A stretch of 64,000 nucleotides of DNA from Sweltsa coloradensis (taxonomy: Eukaryota > Arthropoda > Insecta > Plecoptera > Chloroperlidae): assembly GCA_024449915.1 (NCBI GenBank), contig JAMZAV010000447.1:248001-312000 (forward strand), written 5' to 3'. How positions within the stretch are numbered: the stretch's first letter is position 1; the number at the start of each line of letters is the position of its first letter. The position numbers and the translations under genes are program-made. Under the pieces are notes generated by a model. It ran no database searches, was not told where the DNA came from, and saw only the letters and a program-made list of their open reading frames with translations. Positions 1-11,508 of the stretch are shown piece by piece.

Positions 1-315
1 CATCGTTGTCGTGACCTGCCCCTCGTCTCCTACCTAGAATTTCTAATTCAGTCATCCTCTTGACATCCTTTTGACATGTCCGTACTATTTCAATCTTCTC
101 TCTCCAAGTCGCTCCATTAGATTCCGTAACTCTTACTTGACCTTAAATACCCTCAGTCTTTATTCAGCACCACCTGGTAAAGAACGTCAAGTATGACCCA
201 ATAACGCCATGTCCCAGCTTGCACAAAGCTCTCATCCACTGTCACAGCTGCATATGTCAGTATTTGAACAAAGTAGGTATACTTATTTTATTTTTATAAA
301 AGCTTTGTATTCCAG
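1..315 (+). other. Intron 1 of mth-like copy A (3' part)
   Basis: This stretch precedes the acceptor AG at 314-315. An ATG at 209 is in frame with the exon, but the sequence before 316 does not resemble the other copies, where an AG acceptor sits at the same codon. I therefore read it as intron. No other feature is seen. Confidence 0.6.
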
Positions 316-956
316 GTTCCCTCCAGGCTGCTACTGGAAGTCTTCCCGTGACGTCACTTCTGGGTGCACGGGCAAGGTTAAGCCTTGTCTCTGGAAATGC
401 TGCTCAGAAGATCAAACGATGGACTCTGACAGATGTGTCAAAAGCGACAATGCTTTACTGAAGAATTACCTCCCTCCACCAAAAGGAAGTTTCAACACAT
501 CAGCATTTCACCTCCTTCATGGCAATCACTGTTATGCCACTACAATAGAGGTTGAAGTAGAAGACGGTTACAAAATCACTATATTACAGAATGGCTCATT
601 GTATGTTGTACCTCCCGAAGAAGATCCTGAACTCACTCAAGCTGGATCTTTCTGCCAGGAGATCGATGAAAGCTCGGATCGGATCATATACGTTGAGTGT
701 TTTGACACTGAGGACCCGGAAAATAATAAGAAACCACCTCAAAGACTAAAATTCATTCTCAACACGATCGCAGTCATCATATCCCTGCCGTTCCTCATTG
801 CCACACTGGTCGTCTACGCTGTTATACCTGAGCTGAGAAATCTCCATGGCAAGTGCTTGATGAGTCACGTGGCCAGTCTGACAGTCGCCTTCGTGTGTCT
901 GGCGTTTATGCAATGGGGACTAGATCTGCTCCCAAGAAAAGGCTGCATCACAGTAG
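316..956 (+). CDS. mthl: Copy A exon 2: ectodomain, TM1, TM2
   Basis: Acceptor ttccag before 316, donor GTGAGA after 956. It enters in phase 2 and leaves in phase 1. It encodes the Cys-rich Methuselah N-domain, TM1 (about FILNTIAVI to VVYAVI), the conserved [11 protein letters not shown] loop and TM2. Its ectodomain is the most diverged of the four copies. Confidence 0.9.
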
Positions 957-3900
957 GTGAGACTTCTGGGTTACCGGTATTACTTTATTGTTGATCCTTG
1001 TTGTTATATTCAACAAAAAGAAACGGCGTCGACGATAGCAAATATTTTGCTAAAACACATTAAAATCTATGTAGAAATCTCATGCCTTGAAATCTTATAA
1101 GTTGTAATTCTCTTCCCACCAGTTCTGAGATTCTATAAGGATAACGTGAATATCCCTATGGATATATCAATCATCACAGAAAATAGCATGGCTAACTGCT
1201 TGATAACGATTGATATATCCATAGCAACAATCACGCTATCTTTGTAGAATCGCGGGGCACATTCGATAATGAAGTTTCCACCGTCCCTCCCACAGAGGGC
1301 GTGTTTCAAAACTCACTGCAGACGCTGTGGCTAAACTCAAAATATACATTTTTATTATTTAGCCTTTATTCACAACAGAAAATACATTATCACCAGTGAG
1401 AATTTAGGCAAACTAGTTATGAGTTTAGAATGTAAAAGAAAAGTTATTGGGTCCACCATAAAACACTGAAAAAAATTGGCAAACTTGGTAATTTTCGAGC
1501 TAGGTCCCATCGGCAAAAATCTCCCATAAGAAATAATATGGGGACGATGTTTATGCCCCGTGACCTTAGAGGATTTTGATTCAAAAAAATATTGGCCATT
1601 ATTGACGTTCTCGACAGTCTTTTCTGTAAATTCACTATAATTTTTTGTAATTTGAGCAAGTGATTTGGTCAAAATATGCTGATTACCAAGAAGGGGTGTG
1701 ATTTTGGAAAGCATATTTTTACTTGTTTGTTGTTTTAGTGCATATTTGTGCACAGTTTCAATACACGATGTTAAAAAGGGCCATTTTAGATTGATACGAT
1801 GTCCCATGCATTCGCATTAACGCCTGAGGAAAATTTCGAAAAAACTTGAGTCAGGATTGCCAGTCTCTACGGGATTTAAAACCCAGGACATCCCGAATCA
1901 GAGCCGCGCGCTTAACGCTCGAGCCAACTCTGTCGATCATCATAGTCTTTTAAATTAAAAGCACCAGTGAATTTCATACCTCATCAAGTAATTGTTTTCT
2001 GGGTGGATTGACCGACAATGTTTGTTTGTCTCGTTAGGTCTATGTTGACTTTTTATTTTGCAAAACTTTTATCGCTTTGCATTAAGAAATTCTTGTTGAG
2101 TTCGGTTACACGTTTGCACTGACTTTCAAAACATGCTTCGTACCAAGTTGTTGACACAATTCAGTAAACGCACCGGCAGTGAAACATGATCCGTGATCGT
2201 AGATAACGCAATCTGGAAACCCACTCACTCTGCACACTCGTCTACATATTTGAATACAAATTCTGTAGATTTGTTTTATTTTATTAATAGCAAGTCACTG
2301 TTATACAAACATTAAATTGTTTCTTTTCCTTATCGTAACTAGGAAACGAAGTGTTGATTACTGGAACCATTTGGTCAAAAATACGCCTGGGATATTTCCT
2401 GCTTGGGACCTTTTATAGTAGTTATACAATCTCTCTGATATTATTATCTCAAACCATTTTGCAAACTCGCAGCTATCAATATTTAAATAACCTACTGACT
2501 TATCAATTCTACTTCAAATACTGCAGAAACACTTCGTTTGGCTAACTAGTCTAATTTCATTATAATAATTTATTTCCCAGACAGCAATGTTCTCTAAAGT
2601 TTACTAAGTTCACTAAATTCAAACCGAATACATCAGTTGAATTCACATTTTCTTATATCTCAAACAAACTGAAAACAGTATTTTCTCCGAAAAATGTAGT
2701 TTTGAATTTTTTAAATCAGTCCTAACTAGAAGCTTATGTCCATCTGTTCAAAACTCTTATTTGTACCATGTGACAAATGAAATCGCACATCGAACGTTAT
2801 TTCAGATCTTTTTCCCTTATAATTACTCAGTACGGAGACAAAGGTGTGTTGAAACAATAACAAATCTCAAAGCTTAAAATTAAGTATTGCACCTAGAACA
2901 AACATTTTCTTACTGACCCAAAATTTCCATAAAACAGCCAAAATGGAGCATTTGTCCCGTCCAAAATTAAATGTGTTTTTCTTTTCATTTTTATTCTAGT
3001 TCCTCTTTCATTCAACTAACATTCATGCATTTTCCATTGACTTTCAAAATATCGGTACGAGTGCTCTGGAGTAGCCTTAAATATGAAAGATTGAACAAGG
3101 TTCCTACAAATATCCAGAAATTTGATTCGATTCATCGTTTTAAGGCTGTTTTTAAGGAATAACTAATGGATAGTGCATTCAATAAAGTGTCTTTTTCTTG
3201 GGACTTTTATTGTAATGATTTTGATAACCATAAATTGAATGTCTATTTTTGTAAAATGACGAAGTAAGTCATATGTTATTATGATGTATGATGAATAATA
3301 AATGAAATGATATGTAAGATGCATTTATTTAATGTTCTAGCACTGATCGCCTACTTTTCCTTTTTGGCGAGTTTCTTCTGGCTCAATGCGATGTGCTTCG
3401 ACATATGGTGGACATTCAGGTACGCACGGAATTTGTTATGCATATTTAATTTGTATTTTAATCTATCGTTTTAATTTTTTTTCCAATCTGACCATGAATA
3501 CAAATTCACTATTACATTAAAATGTAAGGAAATAGCTAAAGCTAAGCCCATAAAGAGTTTGCCTTACCTCAAGATGCTTTTGCTTAAGAATTGTTTCTCT
3601 CTCTCTGGATACTGTTTAATTATTTAACTGCATTGATAATAAACTTTTAAGTTATATTTTCTCCTGTCATGCATGGTTTGTCGGAGAACGCATTTGCGAA
3701 CATTGATGAAACAAACGTATATATAAATTACAGTTGGTATTGAGTTGATACAAAGGCAAATCGTAAGTTGAGACGGAATTATTTATCGGACTAGTGATAT
3801 ACTATTTTTGCAAAGACATAAATATATTTAGTTCGGCGAGCAGCTGAGCCATTATTTTGACTTGGCTACAATCGTAAATAGTTCAGACAGTTTCTGCTCT

Positions 3901-6900
3901 GGTTCTTTATTTATTTATTTTTTATTTATTTTATTTCTTCGCGGTTTAGCTCAAAACCCTAGTATTGTACCTAAAACGCGCCACAGACACCCACAAAAAT
4001 ATTGTATTACAGTTAAAAAAACAATGATTTTTTTTGTGTGGCTCGTTGGTCTTGTGGTTAGCGTATCTGCTACCAATGCAGAAGGTCCAGGGTTCGATTC
4101 CCTCTAAAGTCAGAAGTTTTTTAACTGCTGATTTGGACTTACGTCCATCAGTTCTTGTCTTAGGAGTTTGTAAACGGTGACTTTGGAGCCGTCCTAGCAA
4201 CGAAGCACATAATAAATTCAGAGTTGTTCTGAATCGGCCTTGTTGATTCTGGCGTTGATTTGCGGGTGTTCGCACTGTCCATACCACTGATTGCTATATT
4301 TCCATTAAAAATATCGATCTTTGGTTGGTTATCGCTCACTCGTCGATTGCGTCGGGGCCTACAGGGTTGGCTTGGTCGCTTTGATTTAAAGTCCCCCACT
4401 GAAAATCAGTTATATAACTGAGTGGGTTGACTCTAAATACAATTTATTTATTTATTTATTTATTTAAATATGACGATGATGATTATAAAATAAAATCGCT
4501 TGAGTCTGCATTGGCAGGGAAGTTTTTCAGGATCACTTCGTAAAGCCAGTATATAATAATCAGAATGATATTAAACCTTGCATGCGAATTAACACTGCCT
4601 CCTAGATGTTCGTCGTGGGGAGCCACGACGAACATCTAGGAGGCAGTGCACATTAATGTTATGGTCATGTTTATACTGCCTTCTACAGTGCATAATTTTT
4701 TTAAAAATTATGAATTAACTAAATTTATATTTTCAAATTGATATTTTTAAATCATCTAAATCCGCAAATTTCGGAATTTATTTGTGGATAACCCGCAATG
4801 ATGTTTAGGGATCTTTGACCACAGAAGAATGGTAATATCCTTGCTTGACTAACACGCAAAATTGCATATCAATCAAATGACAACTCTGTACTGGATGCGG
4901 GAAAAGTTCAAAGGTAACCCTCAAGTAATTTAAAAACATATTTCCAGCGGGTACAGTAGCCGGCTGGGCCCCAAGAATCCCCGAGACAACCTGAAGTTCG
5001 TCTGCTACTCGTGCTACGCGTGGGGCGCTGCCCTCGTCTTTCTCTGCGTCTGTGCGACCATGCAGTTCGCAGATATATCCGACAACTACCTCAAGCCGGA
5101 GTTTGGAGAGCTCTCCTGCTGGTTCCACAGTAAAGATTCAAATACTACTTATTATATTTCGACTTTAGAGTAAAAGTTGTTATTAGTAACTGATTTCGTT
5201 CTAGGGGTGAATATTTCTAAAAAAGTTGTAGTGAGACTTGTAATTTGGTAGTGTTATCAATATGTAAACAACTTTTAAACAACATGATCATATCACTTTG
5301 ATTGTTCATGTGAATTAAATATCAAAATTATTATAGTCTACCTCAATAACAATTAAATACAACAAAACATAATGTAAATTATATGGAATATTATTATGAT
5401 TTTTTATTTGTCCTTTTCGTGGTACATTTTCTCACACAAAATTAATAAATACATCCACATTTAAAAGAAATAACAACCATATCCGAGACATTTTGTTTGT
5501 ACAGGTTAATCAACTTTTAGCTGTCTTGTATGTACACTTAACAACGTACCTAGCGAAAACCATAAAAAAACCCATAACTCAATAACAATTTTAAGAAACT
5601 TTATTGGATGAGCGTAGCGAGCGGAGCGAAAGATTCCATTTCACTACACTGGAGAAAAAAATCCGGAATGTTTTTTTTCTGTATTATTGTGTTTGTCAGC
5701 ACGATTCCGGTTAAACCGATACTCAAATTGCAATGAAGTTTTCTGGAGACCTTCGAAATATCTGAACTTAGAACTGCCACGTTTTTGAGCGCAATCGAAA
5801 AATTATTTCTCATGAAAATCGCAATTTTACAATTTTTTAAAAATTTCTTCGACTTGTAACACCTACATGCTTTATCCGATTTTAATAAGTTTTTCACAGA
5901 ACCATAATTTTATGAATTAAGATATTCGTGTGAAATTTGAGCGCAATCGAAAAATTATTTCTTATGAAAATCGAAACTTTAAGGATTTTTCTTTTTTAAA
6001 ACAATTCTTTGACTTATAACACCTACATGCTTTAACCGATTGTAATAATTTTTCCACAGAACCTTAAATTTATGAATTAATATGTTCGTGTGAAATTTGA
6101 GCGCAATCGAATAATTATTTCTTATGAAAATCACAATTTTACGACTTTTTTCTTTTTTTAAATTACGATTAATTTAAAAAATTAAAAATTAAAGTTTATT
6201 TTTTATTTGATTTAAATTAATTTAAAAAAAATCTTCAACTTAGTAATGATTTTTTCACAGAACATCAGAAAATCCGCATAACACATGGCAGCTCAATGCA
6301 CCAATTACGCTCATCCAACAACACGGCGGGACTTAAGCGTTTTCCTAGTATATTTTATCCTTAAAATACTAGGAAAACGCTTAAGTCCCGCCGCGTTGTT
6401 GGATGAGCGTAATTGGTGCACTAAGTTGCCATGTGTTACGCGGATTTTTACTGTTGTTCTGTGAAAAAATCATTAATTAGTCGAAGATTTTTTTTTAATT
6501 AATTAAATTAAATAAAAAATTAACTTAATTTTTTTAATTAATCGTAATTTTTAAAAAGAAAAAAAAACGTAAAAATGAAATTTTCATAAGAAAAAGTTAT
6601 TCGATTGCGCTAAAATTTTACACAAATATATTAATTCATAAAATTAAGGTTCTGTGAAAAATCATTACAATAGGATAAAGCATGTAGGTGTGATAAGTCA
6701 AAGAATTGTTTTAAAAATGAAAAAACCCGTAAAATTTCGATTTTAATAAGAAATATATTTTTGATTACGCTAAAATTTCACACAAATAAGATTAATTCAT
6801 AAAATAAAGGTTATGTGAAAAAATCATTACAATCGGATAAAGCATGTAGGAGTTATAAGTTGAAGGAATGTTTTAAAATTCGAAAAAAAATCGTAAAATT

Positions 6901-9900
6901 GCGTTTTTTATGAGAAAAATTTCCCGATTGCGCTCAAAAACGTGGCAGTTCTAAGTTCAGAGATTTCGAAGGCCACCATGAAATTTCATCACAACGGAGT
7001 ATCGGTTAAGCCGGAATCGTGTTAACAGACACACAAAAATACAAAAAAAAAAAGAAAGAAAAAAAAACATTCCGGATTTTTTTTTCCAGTGTAGTGAAAT
7101 GGAATCTTCGCTTCACTCGCTACGCTCGCTACGCTCATCCAATTATGTTACTGGGAGGATCTTTCCAAGCTTTAATCGTCGACCTAGCTATAAACCGTAC
7201 TTCCACTTAATGTATTCTTACAATATATCCGCATTGGTAATAGATGCAGAGTCCTATAAATATAAACTTTTGCTCATCAGCAGAGACGAGTACTAAGGGT
7301 TAAAATAAAAGGCAAATTTTGTTTTTGGTGCCCGAACGTAATGAATTAAAAGTAAAAATGTTAATTTCATCAAACAATATGACTTCATATTTTTAAATTA
7401 CTTACAATAAAAAAACCGTGTGCATTAGGATTAGGTTTATTGCCCTTGGAAGATAATATTAACTTTTATTTTATGTGTATATATTCAATATATTTATTTA
7501 TTATTTATTTATTTATTTATTTATTTAACGTCTATCTTATTCAATCAGTTATAAAAACTGATTTACACGGTGGATATCTAAAAGTTATCTTGTTTTCCAT
7601 TAAATTGAAACCAATTTAAGGATATTCTTATTGTATTTACCCTGTAGATGTCCACAAATGCACGTAATTTTATCATAAATGTTATAACCGAGATACGATA
7701 ATTAACATTACGCACACCCAAAGACTTGTATTATAATTGAATCAATAATGCAACTAATTAATTCTACTAACCTTCATAATAAGCTATTGACATGATAAAT
7801 CGCACTTGTCCTACAGCTCAAGGGGCTACAGCATTCAAGTAAATAATAATTCTTTACCCTTGGACTGGCAACATTCTTATTAAACAGATGAATGGCTTTG
7901 ATACAAAGAGTATGCATTATTATTAAGTCCCTATTTGCAACGGATAATGCAATGCGCTAGAGCAAATTTAATAGAGAAGGGAGGAGGGGAAACCCGGTAC
8001 CAGCACGTAGTCTACTCCTTTCAAAAAGTACCAAGGGGACCAACGACTTTACGTCCCATCCGAAAGGACGGTGTAACCTTGACAGTCATATAGGTTCCTC
8101 CACTAACCCCGACTGCCGAGCAGACGTCGAGGAGAACGAAGCCGTTACACTAGCTCTCGAACCCTCCATCTGCTCTAGCCAGCGGTATACGTGTGTTTCA
8201 GGGGAGAGCGGTCACCCCCCATCAAGGACGTGCGTATTAACTGTCAATATTGTAATTGGTTCCTTTTAGGATTGATTAAAATGTATCGAGCATGAAATAA
8301 TTGTGCAAAAAAATAAAATATGAAAAACCTTTTTTTTACGGTATGAGAAACCAAAAATAGCACAGTTACAGGACTCAAATTTGGAAGCGAGGTTATCAGT
8401 TATTTTACCTTGCTTGACCCCGCTTTCAAGTCTAACAGTAAAAATTCGGAAATAAGTAATTTTTAAAATTTCTGGGGATCTAGCTCCACCCCCTCTAACC
8501 CCCCACGGCCAACAAAACACGAATGCCAATTGGTCACACGCGCAGACAAACAGACGAACAGACGGACAGGAAAGTGCTCAGTATAGGTGGGCTGCGATCT
8601 CTAGAAATTATGATCGATGGTTTTGTTGTAATTTTTTATGTTTTGATTTTTATTAGTGGGGTCTTTTAGCCTAAAATTTGTGCAAATCGTGAAAAAAATA
8701 TGAAAATTCACCAGGTATGATCACAAGGAATCCAAAACTCGATAGCTCCAAGTTGAGTTCATGTAAAATAAAAATAATAAAAATCAACGTAAAATAAACT
8801 TTGATTTGATGTCCACGTCGACTGTGTAGTATCTTTTAATTCATTTTTTTTAGAAGTAATTTATTCAATTAATTAATTCGATTCACAAAGTTACAGGAAC
8901 CCAAGTTGGGGCCATCGATTCCTTGTGATCATATTAGTACTTGCACCAATGTTCATGCTTTCTTCCCGATTTGTACGATTGTCATATACTGGAGCTTATG
9001 GTCTCCACTATTGTGAGATTTAAAAAAACATGTACGACTGTGAGCAACGTTTAAAACGTATGAACCACAGCTAAAGCTAGTGCTCTGACATTTCAGATGA
9101 ATCCGCTCGCTGGGCCTACTTCACTGGACCAGTCGGCGTCATCCTCGCCTGCAATGTGGTGTTCTTCACCTTGACAGCTCTGAGCATCTGGAGGATCAAG
9201 AAACAAACTGCTGTACTCACTGAATGTAAAGACAGCCGGACAAATGCACACACTGCAAGCAGCCAGCTACGGTAAGGCCAGGCTTTAATCTTTGTGTATC
9301 ATGTTATTTATCTCGAAAGTGGATGCATCTTAGCAAACGTAGCAAACGTTTTTATATTTCAGCTGGATTATTTTTTCCGTCATTTTTCTATCACGCAGTT
9401 TTCATCAATTTCTACCATTCTATTATTTTTTCTGTCTTCAATCTTGTAATCACTTATAATTCCACCCACTCTCATTAGGAATATTTTATTTCCCTACTCT
9501 CTATCAATTCCTTTCACGTACTTGCCTAGCTATTTATTATTACTCCAATCTTTAACGCCACAATTGTATCTGGGTTTTATTTTGATTTCTGTTACGTTTC
9601 ACAATTATGTATGTTATGTATCACTTAAAACGTTGATAAATTTTAGCAACCCTGCCGTTATGATATAAATCTGTAAGAATCACATTAGTCATAGAATTAT
9701 AGGCAAAGGAAAATGATAAGCTGATCAAATCTAATCGAAGTTCCAATCCAAAACTTAAGCCCCTACTTTATAGTGTATTTAAACATTGTTTTACTTTTCC
9801 CGCAGGTTCAAACTATACTTGAAACTATTTGTGGTGATGGGAGTATTCTGGATTATGGAGATCATTTCCTGGGCAGCTGGTGGCCCCGATTACCTGTGGT

Positions 9901-10046
9901 GGTTAACGGACGTAGCAAACCTCCTTGTGGGCATCCCTATATTCATCATTTTCGTTTGGAAGTCCAAAGTGAAACAACTCTTAATGGCAAGACTCAACAT
10001 TAAAGTGGGATCTAGTGCCGACACATCAGCAATGGAATTAACGTGA
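316..10046 (+). CDS. mthl: mth-like GPCR, copy A (5' partial; exons 2-6)
   Basis: Class B (secretin-like) seven-transmembrane receptor of the insect Methuselah family, expected at the plasma membrane. Exons are 316-956, 3341-3419, 4948-5129, 9097-9271 and 9806-10046. The signal-peptide exon must lie upstream of the window. Exon 2 holds the Methuselah N-domain (KPCLWKCC motif, NGSLYV, SFCQE), then TM1, the [13 protein letters not shown] loop and TM2. Exon 3 is TM3 with the typical CFDIWWTF end. Exon 4 is TM4 plus the extracellular-loop Cys (SCWF). Exon 5 is TM5. Exon 6 is TM6-TM7 and a short tail ending AMELT. All visible exons are open and join in frame. Intron phases match copies B-D. Intron 4 is long (about 4 kb) and full of mobile elements. 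Ligand and signalling are unknown; Drosophila Mth relatives affect lifespan and stress resistance. Confidence 0.9.
1129..1251. repeat. Short inverted-repeat hairpin (MITE-like)
   Basis: Arms of about 44 bases (1129-1172 and 1208-1251) are imperfect reverse complements, both containing a GATATATC core and GATTC/GAATC ends, with a 35-base loop. Likely a miniature foldback element in the intron. Confidence 0.6.
1363..1812 (-). repeat. Dispersed repeat R1, copy 1
   Basis: Similar sequence recurs at about 24190-24575 (same orientation) and 60735-61185 (opposite). Shared blocks include TTCGAGCTAGGT, GGGGACGAT and GGTCAAAATATGCTGATTAC. The minus strand has an open frame at 1370-1807. Another frame shares SRGINIVP and FLMGDFCRW with the third copy. 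Family unknown. Confidence 0.6.
1808..1941 (-). repeat. tRNA-derived SINE, family B (fragment)
   Basis: The minus strand reads as a tRNA-like head with a box-B-like segment near GGGATTTAAAACCC, followed by CAATCCTGACT and a body shared with copies near 43300, 45640, 48274 and 51686. Only head and proximal body are present. Confidence 0.6.
3341..3419 (+). CDS. mthl: Copy A exon 3: TM3
   Basis: 79 bases, between a TTCTAG acceptor and CAG|GTACGC donor. Encodes TM3 ending [15 protein letters not shown], a hallmark of Methuselah receptors. Same length and phases in all four copies. Confidence 0.9.
4035..4465 (+). repeat. tRNA-derived SINE, family A (near full length)
   Basis: A tRNA-like head at about 4037-4107 has a box A-like TTGTGGTTAGCG and box B GGTTCGATTCC. 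A unique body follows, ending with GTCCCCCACTGAAAATCAG and a TTTA repeat tail at 4441-4465. A reverse copy lies at 19369-19765 and fragments at about 13706, 18840 and 25308. Non-autonomous; probably copied by a LINE. Confidence 0.8.
4593..4648. repeat. Perfect 26-bp-arm hairpin
   Basis: 4593-4618 and 4623-4648 are exact reverse complements around a 4-base loop. It lies in intron 3 of copy A. It could be a foldback relic or an inversion at a replication fork. Coding use is not suggested. Confidence 0.85.
4948..5129 (+). CDS. mthl: Copy A exon 4: TM4 and extracellular loop 2
   Basis: 182 bases after a TTTCCAG acceptor. The donor is CACA|GTAAAG, a weaker match than in the other copies. Encodes the intracellular loop, TM4 ([16 protein letters not shown]) and the loop Cys in SCWF that should pair with the Cys at the end of exon 2. 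Confidence 0.88.
5603..7143. mobile_element. Head-to-head pair of foldback family F elements
   Basis: The two halves are diverged reverse complements. Outer ends are ATTGGATGAGCGTAGCGAGC and its complement. The inner ends carry CTAGGAAAACGCTTAAGTCC and meet across a ~16-base spacer near 6351-6366. Each half resembles the single copies at 16418, 22525, 27662 and 28348, so this is either two elements joined head to head or one long foldback. No transposase frame is visible. Confidence 0.75.
7494..7528. repeat. TTTA microsatellite
   Basis: A run of TTTA/TTAT repeats, possibly the tail of a decayed SINE or LINE insertion. Confidence 0.6.
7974..8220 (-). repeat. 5S rRNA-type SINE, body copy
   Basis: Nearly the same body as 30978-31287. 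Here only the very end of the 5S-like head remains (GCGGTCACCC), and the minus-strand 5' part is missing. The body contains the shared blocks AGCAGACGTCGAGGAGAACG and TTTACGTCCCATCCGAAAGG. Confidence 0.65.
8716..8933. mobile_element. MITE with 17-bp TIRs
   Basis: TATGATCACAAGGAATC at the left end and its reverse complement at 8917-8933 bound a 218-bp AT-rich element with no coding capacity. Confidence 0.65.
9097..9271 (+). CDS. mthl: Copy A exon 5: TM5
   Basis: 175 bases between TTTCAG and CG|GTAAGG. Encodes TM5 ([19 protein letters not shown]) and intracellular loop 3 ([14 protein letters not shown]). The segment from the TM5 CNVVFF to AVLT is almost identical in copies B and D. Confidence 0.9.
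9272..9805 (+). other. Intron 5 of copy A
   Basis: AT-rich intron. I see no repeats or other features in it. Confidence 0.6.
9806..10046 (+). CDS. mthl: Copy A exon 6: TM6, TM7, C-terminus
   Basis: Acceptor CCGCAG. Encodes TM6 ([18 protein letters not shown]), TM7 ([13 protein letters not shown]) and a short tail [12 protein letters not shown]...[10 protein letters not shown] with stop at 10044-10046. Its last ~125 bases are unit 0 of the tandem array that follows. Confidence 0.92.
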
Positions 10047-10746
10047 TGGGATGAATGAATGAATATGTTGTTCAATGGACCTAGGATCCATCCTTGTGGT
10101 CAGCCTTATATTATGTATTTGCCTCAGTGTGTAAGTTTTGTGAATCATCTGTTTTTGCCTACACTCAACATTCGAATGGGATCGAGTGTTGAGACACCAG
10201 CGTACTAATAATTCAGTGGTCATACAACAATGATTTTGTTCAATGGACCTAGGATCCATCCTTGTGGTCATCCTTATTGTATTTATATCAATATAAGAAT
10301 GAAACATACGTTCTTGGCAAAACTGAGACACCAGTGTATGAATCAACGTCAGAGTTTAACAACAATGAATTTGATAAATGAAGCTTAGTGGTCATACAAC
10401 AATGGTTTTGTTCAATGGACCTAGGATCCATCCTTGTGGTCAGCCTTATATTATGTATTTGCCTCAGTGTGTAAGTTTTGTGAATCAGCTGTTTTTGCCT
10501 ACACTCAACATTCGAATGGGATCGAGTGTTGAGACACCAGCGTACTAATAATTCAGTGGTCATACAACAATGATTTTGTTCAATGGACCTAGGAACCATC
10601 CTTGTGGTCAGTCTAATATGTTTTTATCTCAATGTGTGAATGAGTGAAAGATCTGTTATTGACTGGACTTAATTTAAGAATGGAATCGAGTGCCGAACTA
10701 TCAGCGTACGAATTAACTAGATGAGATATATGAACTACAGAGTTGT
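10047..10746 (+). repeat. 3' terminal tandem array of copy A (units 1-4)
   Basis: Units are marked by CAATGGACCTAGGATCCATC at about 10073, 10241, 10413 and 10581 (period 168-172). Each unit continues into a decayed copy of the coding end (ACTCAACATTCGAATGGGAT, then GAGACACCAGCG). The distance from TCCTTGTGG in exon 6 to the first unit is 169 bp. A fifth unit resumes after the MITE, at about 11509-11575. Confidence 0.85.
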
Positions 10747-11508
10747 TTAAGGGGAGCAGGAATGAAACATATCGTCAAAGTTGATTTTTTGAGTTGAATA
10801 TGTTATATTGTTAATCACCATTAAATTTAAAAAATGTAATATTTTGTTTTTGTTTTTTTGTTTTTTTTTGCAAAAATTTAATAAATTTATGTTGCTATGA
10901 CAACCATTGTATATTAACGACTTGAAAATTAATGAAAATAATTGAAAATAAAAATAACGAGTAAATTCTTTTAAATGAATTTTAAAATTGTACGCAAAAA
11001 CTCTAAACTGCTGAATTTAAAAAAAATCATATCTCTAAGTTGAATACCCTCCCTAAAAATGGTACCGGAAATGTCATTAGTGCACATGAAGTACACCTAA
11101 CATATTAACTTTAACACCCGTTTACTCAAAACTATACTTTCTTAAACTACGGTACATATAAGTAAGGCAGTTTTGAAGCTAGAACCTTGAAATTTTCAGG
11201 ACTAATTCTTTATTGTGTTTTAAAGAAACTGTGTGTGGGGAATTTTGAAAAAATATCATCATCCAATTTTAACCCATAAATTGTTTTGAAAAATGTCGAT
11301 TTTCTGGGATTTTTTTGATAGTTTCTAAAAAATATCTGGTAACCACAGATTTTCAAAACTCAAAAATCCCCACACACAGTTTATAGGTAACAGGCTAATC
11401 TAGAAGGGGAAAAAAATTTAGTCTCTAAGACTAAATGCCAGGGAGTAAATGGTACCGGAATTTAGGCAATTTAACATGCGCGACATAGGCCATTCCTGCA
11501 CCCCTTAA
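10747..11508. mobile_element. TTAA-flanked MITE in the copy A 3' array
   Basis: TTAA at 10747-10750 and 11505-11508 flank a 754-bp element with terminal inverted repeats GGGGAGCAGGAATG and CATTCCTGCACCCC (one mismatch). A second internal inverted pair (TGTGTGGGGA near 11230, TCCCCACACACA near 11366) is present. Removing it restores a continuous array unit with a single TTAA. TTAA duplication is typical of piggyBac-type transposition, but the element has no transposase. Confidence 0.8.

Larger units (their letters stand above)
957..3340 (+). other. Intron 2 of copy A
   Basis: Holds a 44-bp-arm hairpin (1129-1251), a dispersed repeat with a conserved antisense frame (about 1363-1812) and a minus-strand tRNA-derived SINE fragment (1808-1941). 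I see nothing recognisable from about 1950 to 3340, which is AT-rich. Confidence 0.6.
5130..9096 (+). other. Intron 4 of copy A
   Basis: This long intron holds a 1.54 kb palindromic element (5603-7143), a TTTA microsatellite (about 7494-7528), a 5S-type SINE body (7974-8220) and a small MITE (8716-8933). No exon-like sequence was recognised between them. Confidence 0.6.

Noticed and set aside
209..315. ATG-started extension of copy A exon 2
   Set aside because: The acceptor at 314-315 aligns with the other copies, and the upstream codons have no counterpart.
4037..4107. Possible tRNA gene
   Set aside because: No proper acceptor stem, and it continues into a SINE body that recurs elsewhere.
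3862..4107. Small frame at 3862-4107
   Set aside because: It overlaps the head of a SINE and has no family resemblance.
10038..10599. Antisense frames repeating RLTTRMDPRSIEQ
   Set aside because: They come from the ~170 bp tandem units; the repeat in the protein is the DNA repeat read backwards.
10073..10600. CRISPR-like direct repeats
   Set aside because: Units are contiguous tandem copies without unique spacers, in a eukaryotic gene 3' region.
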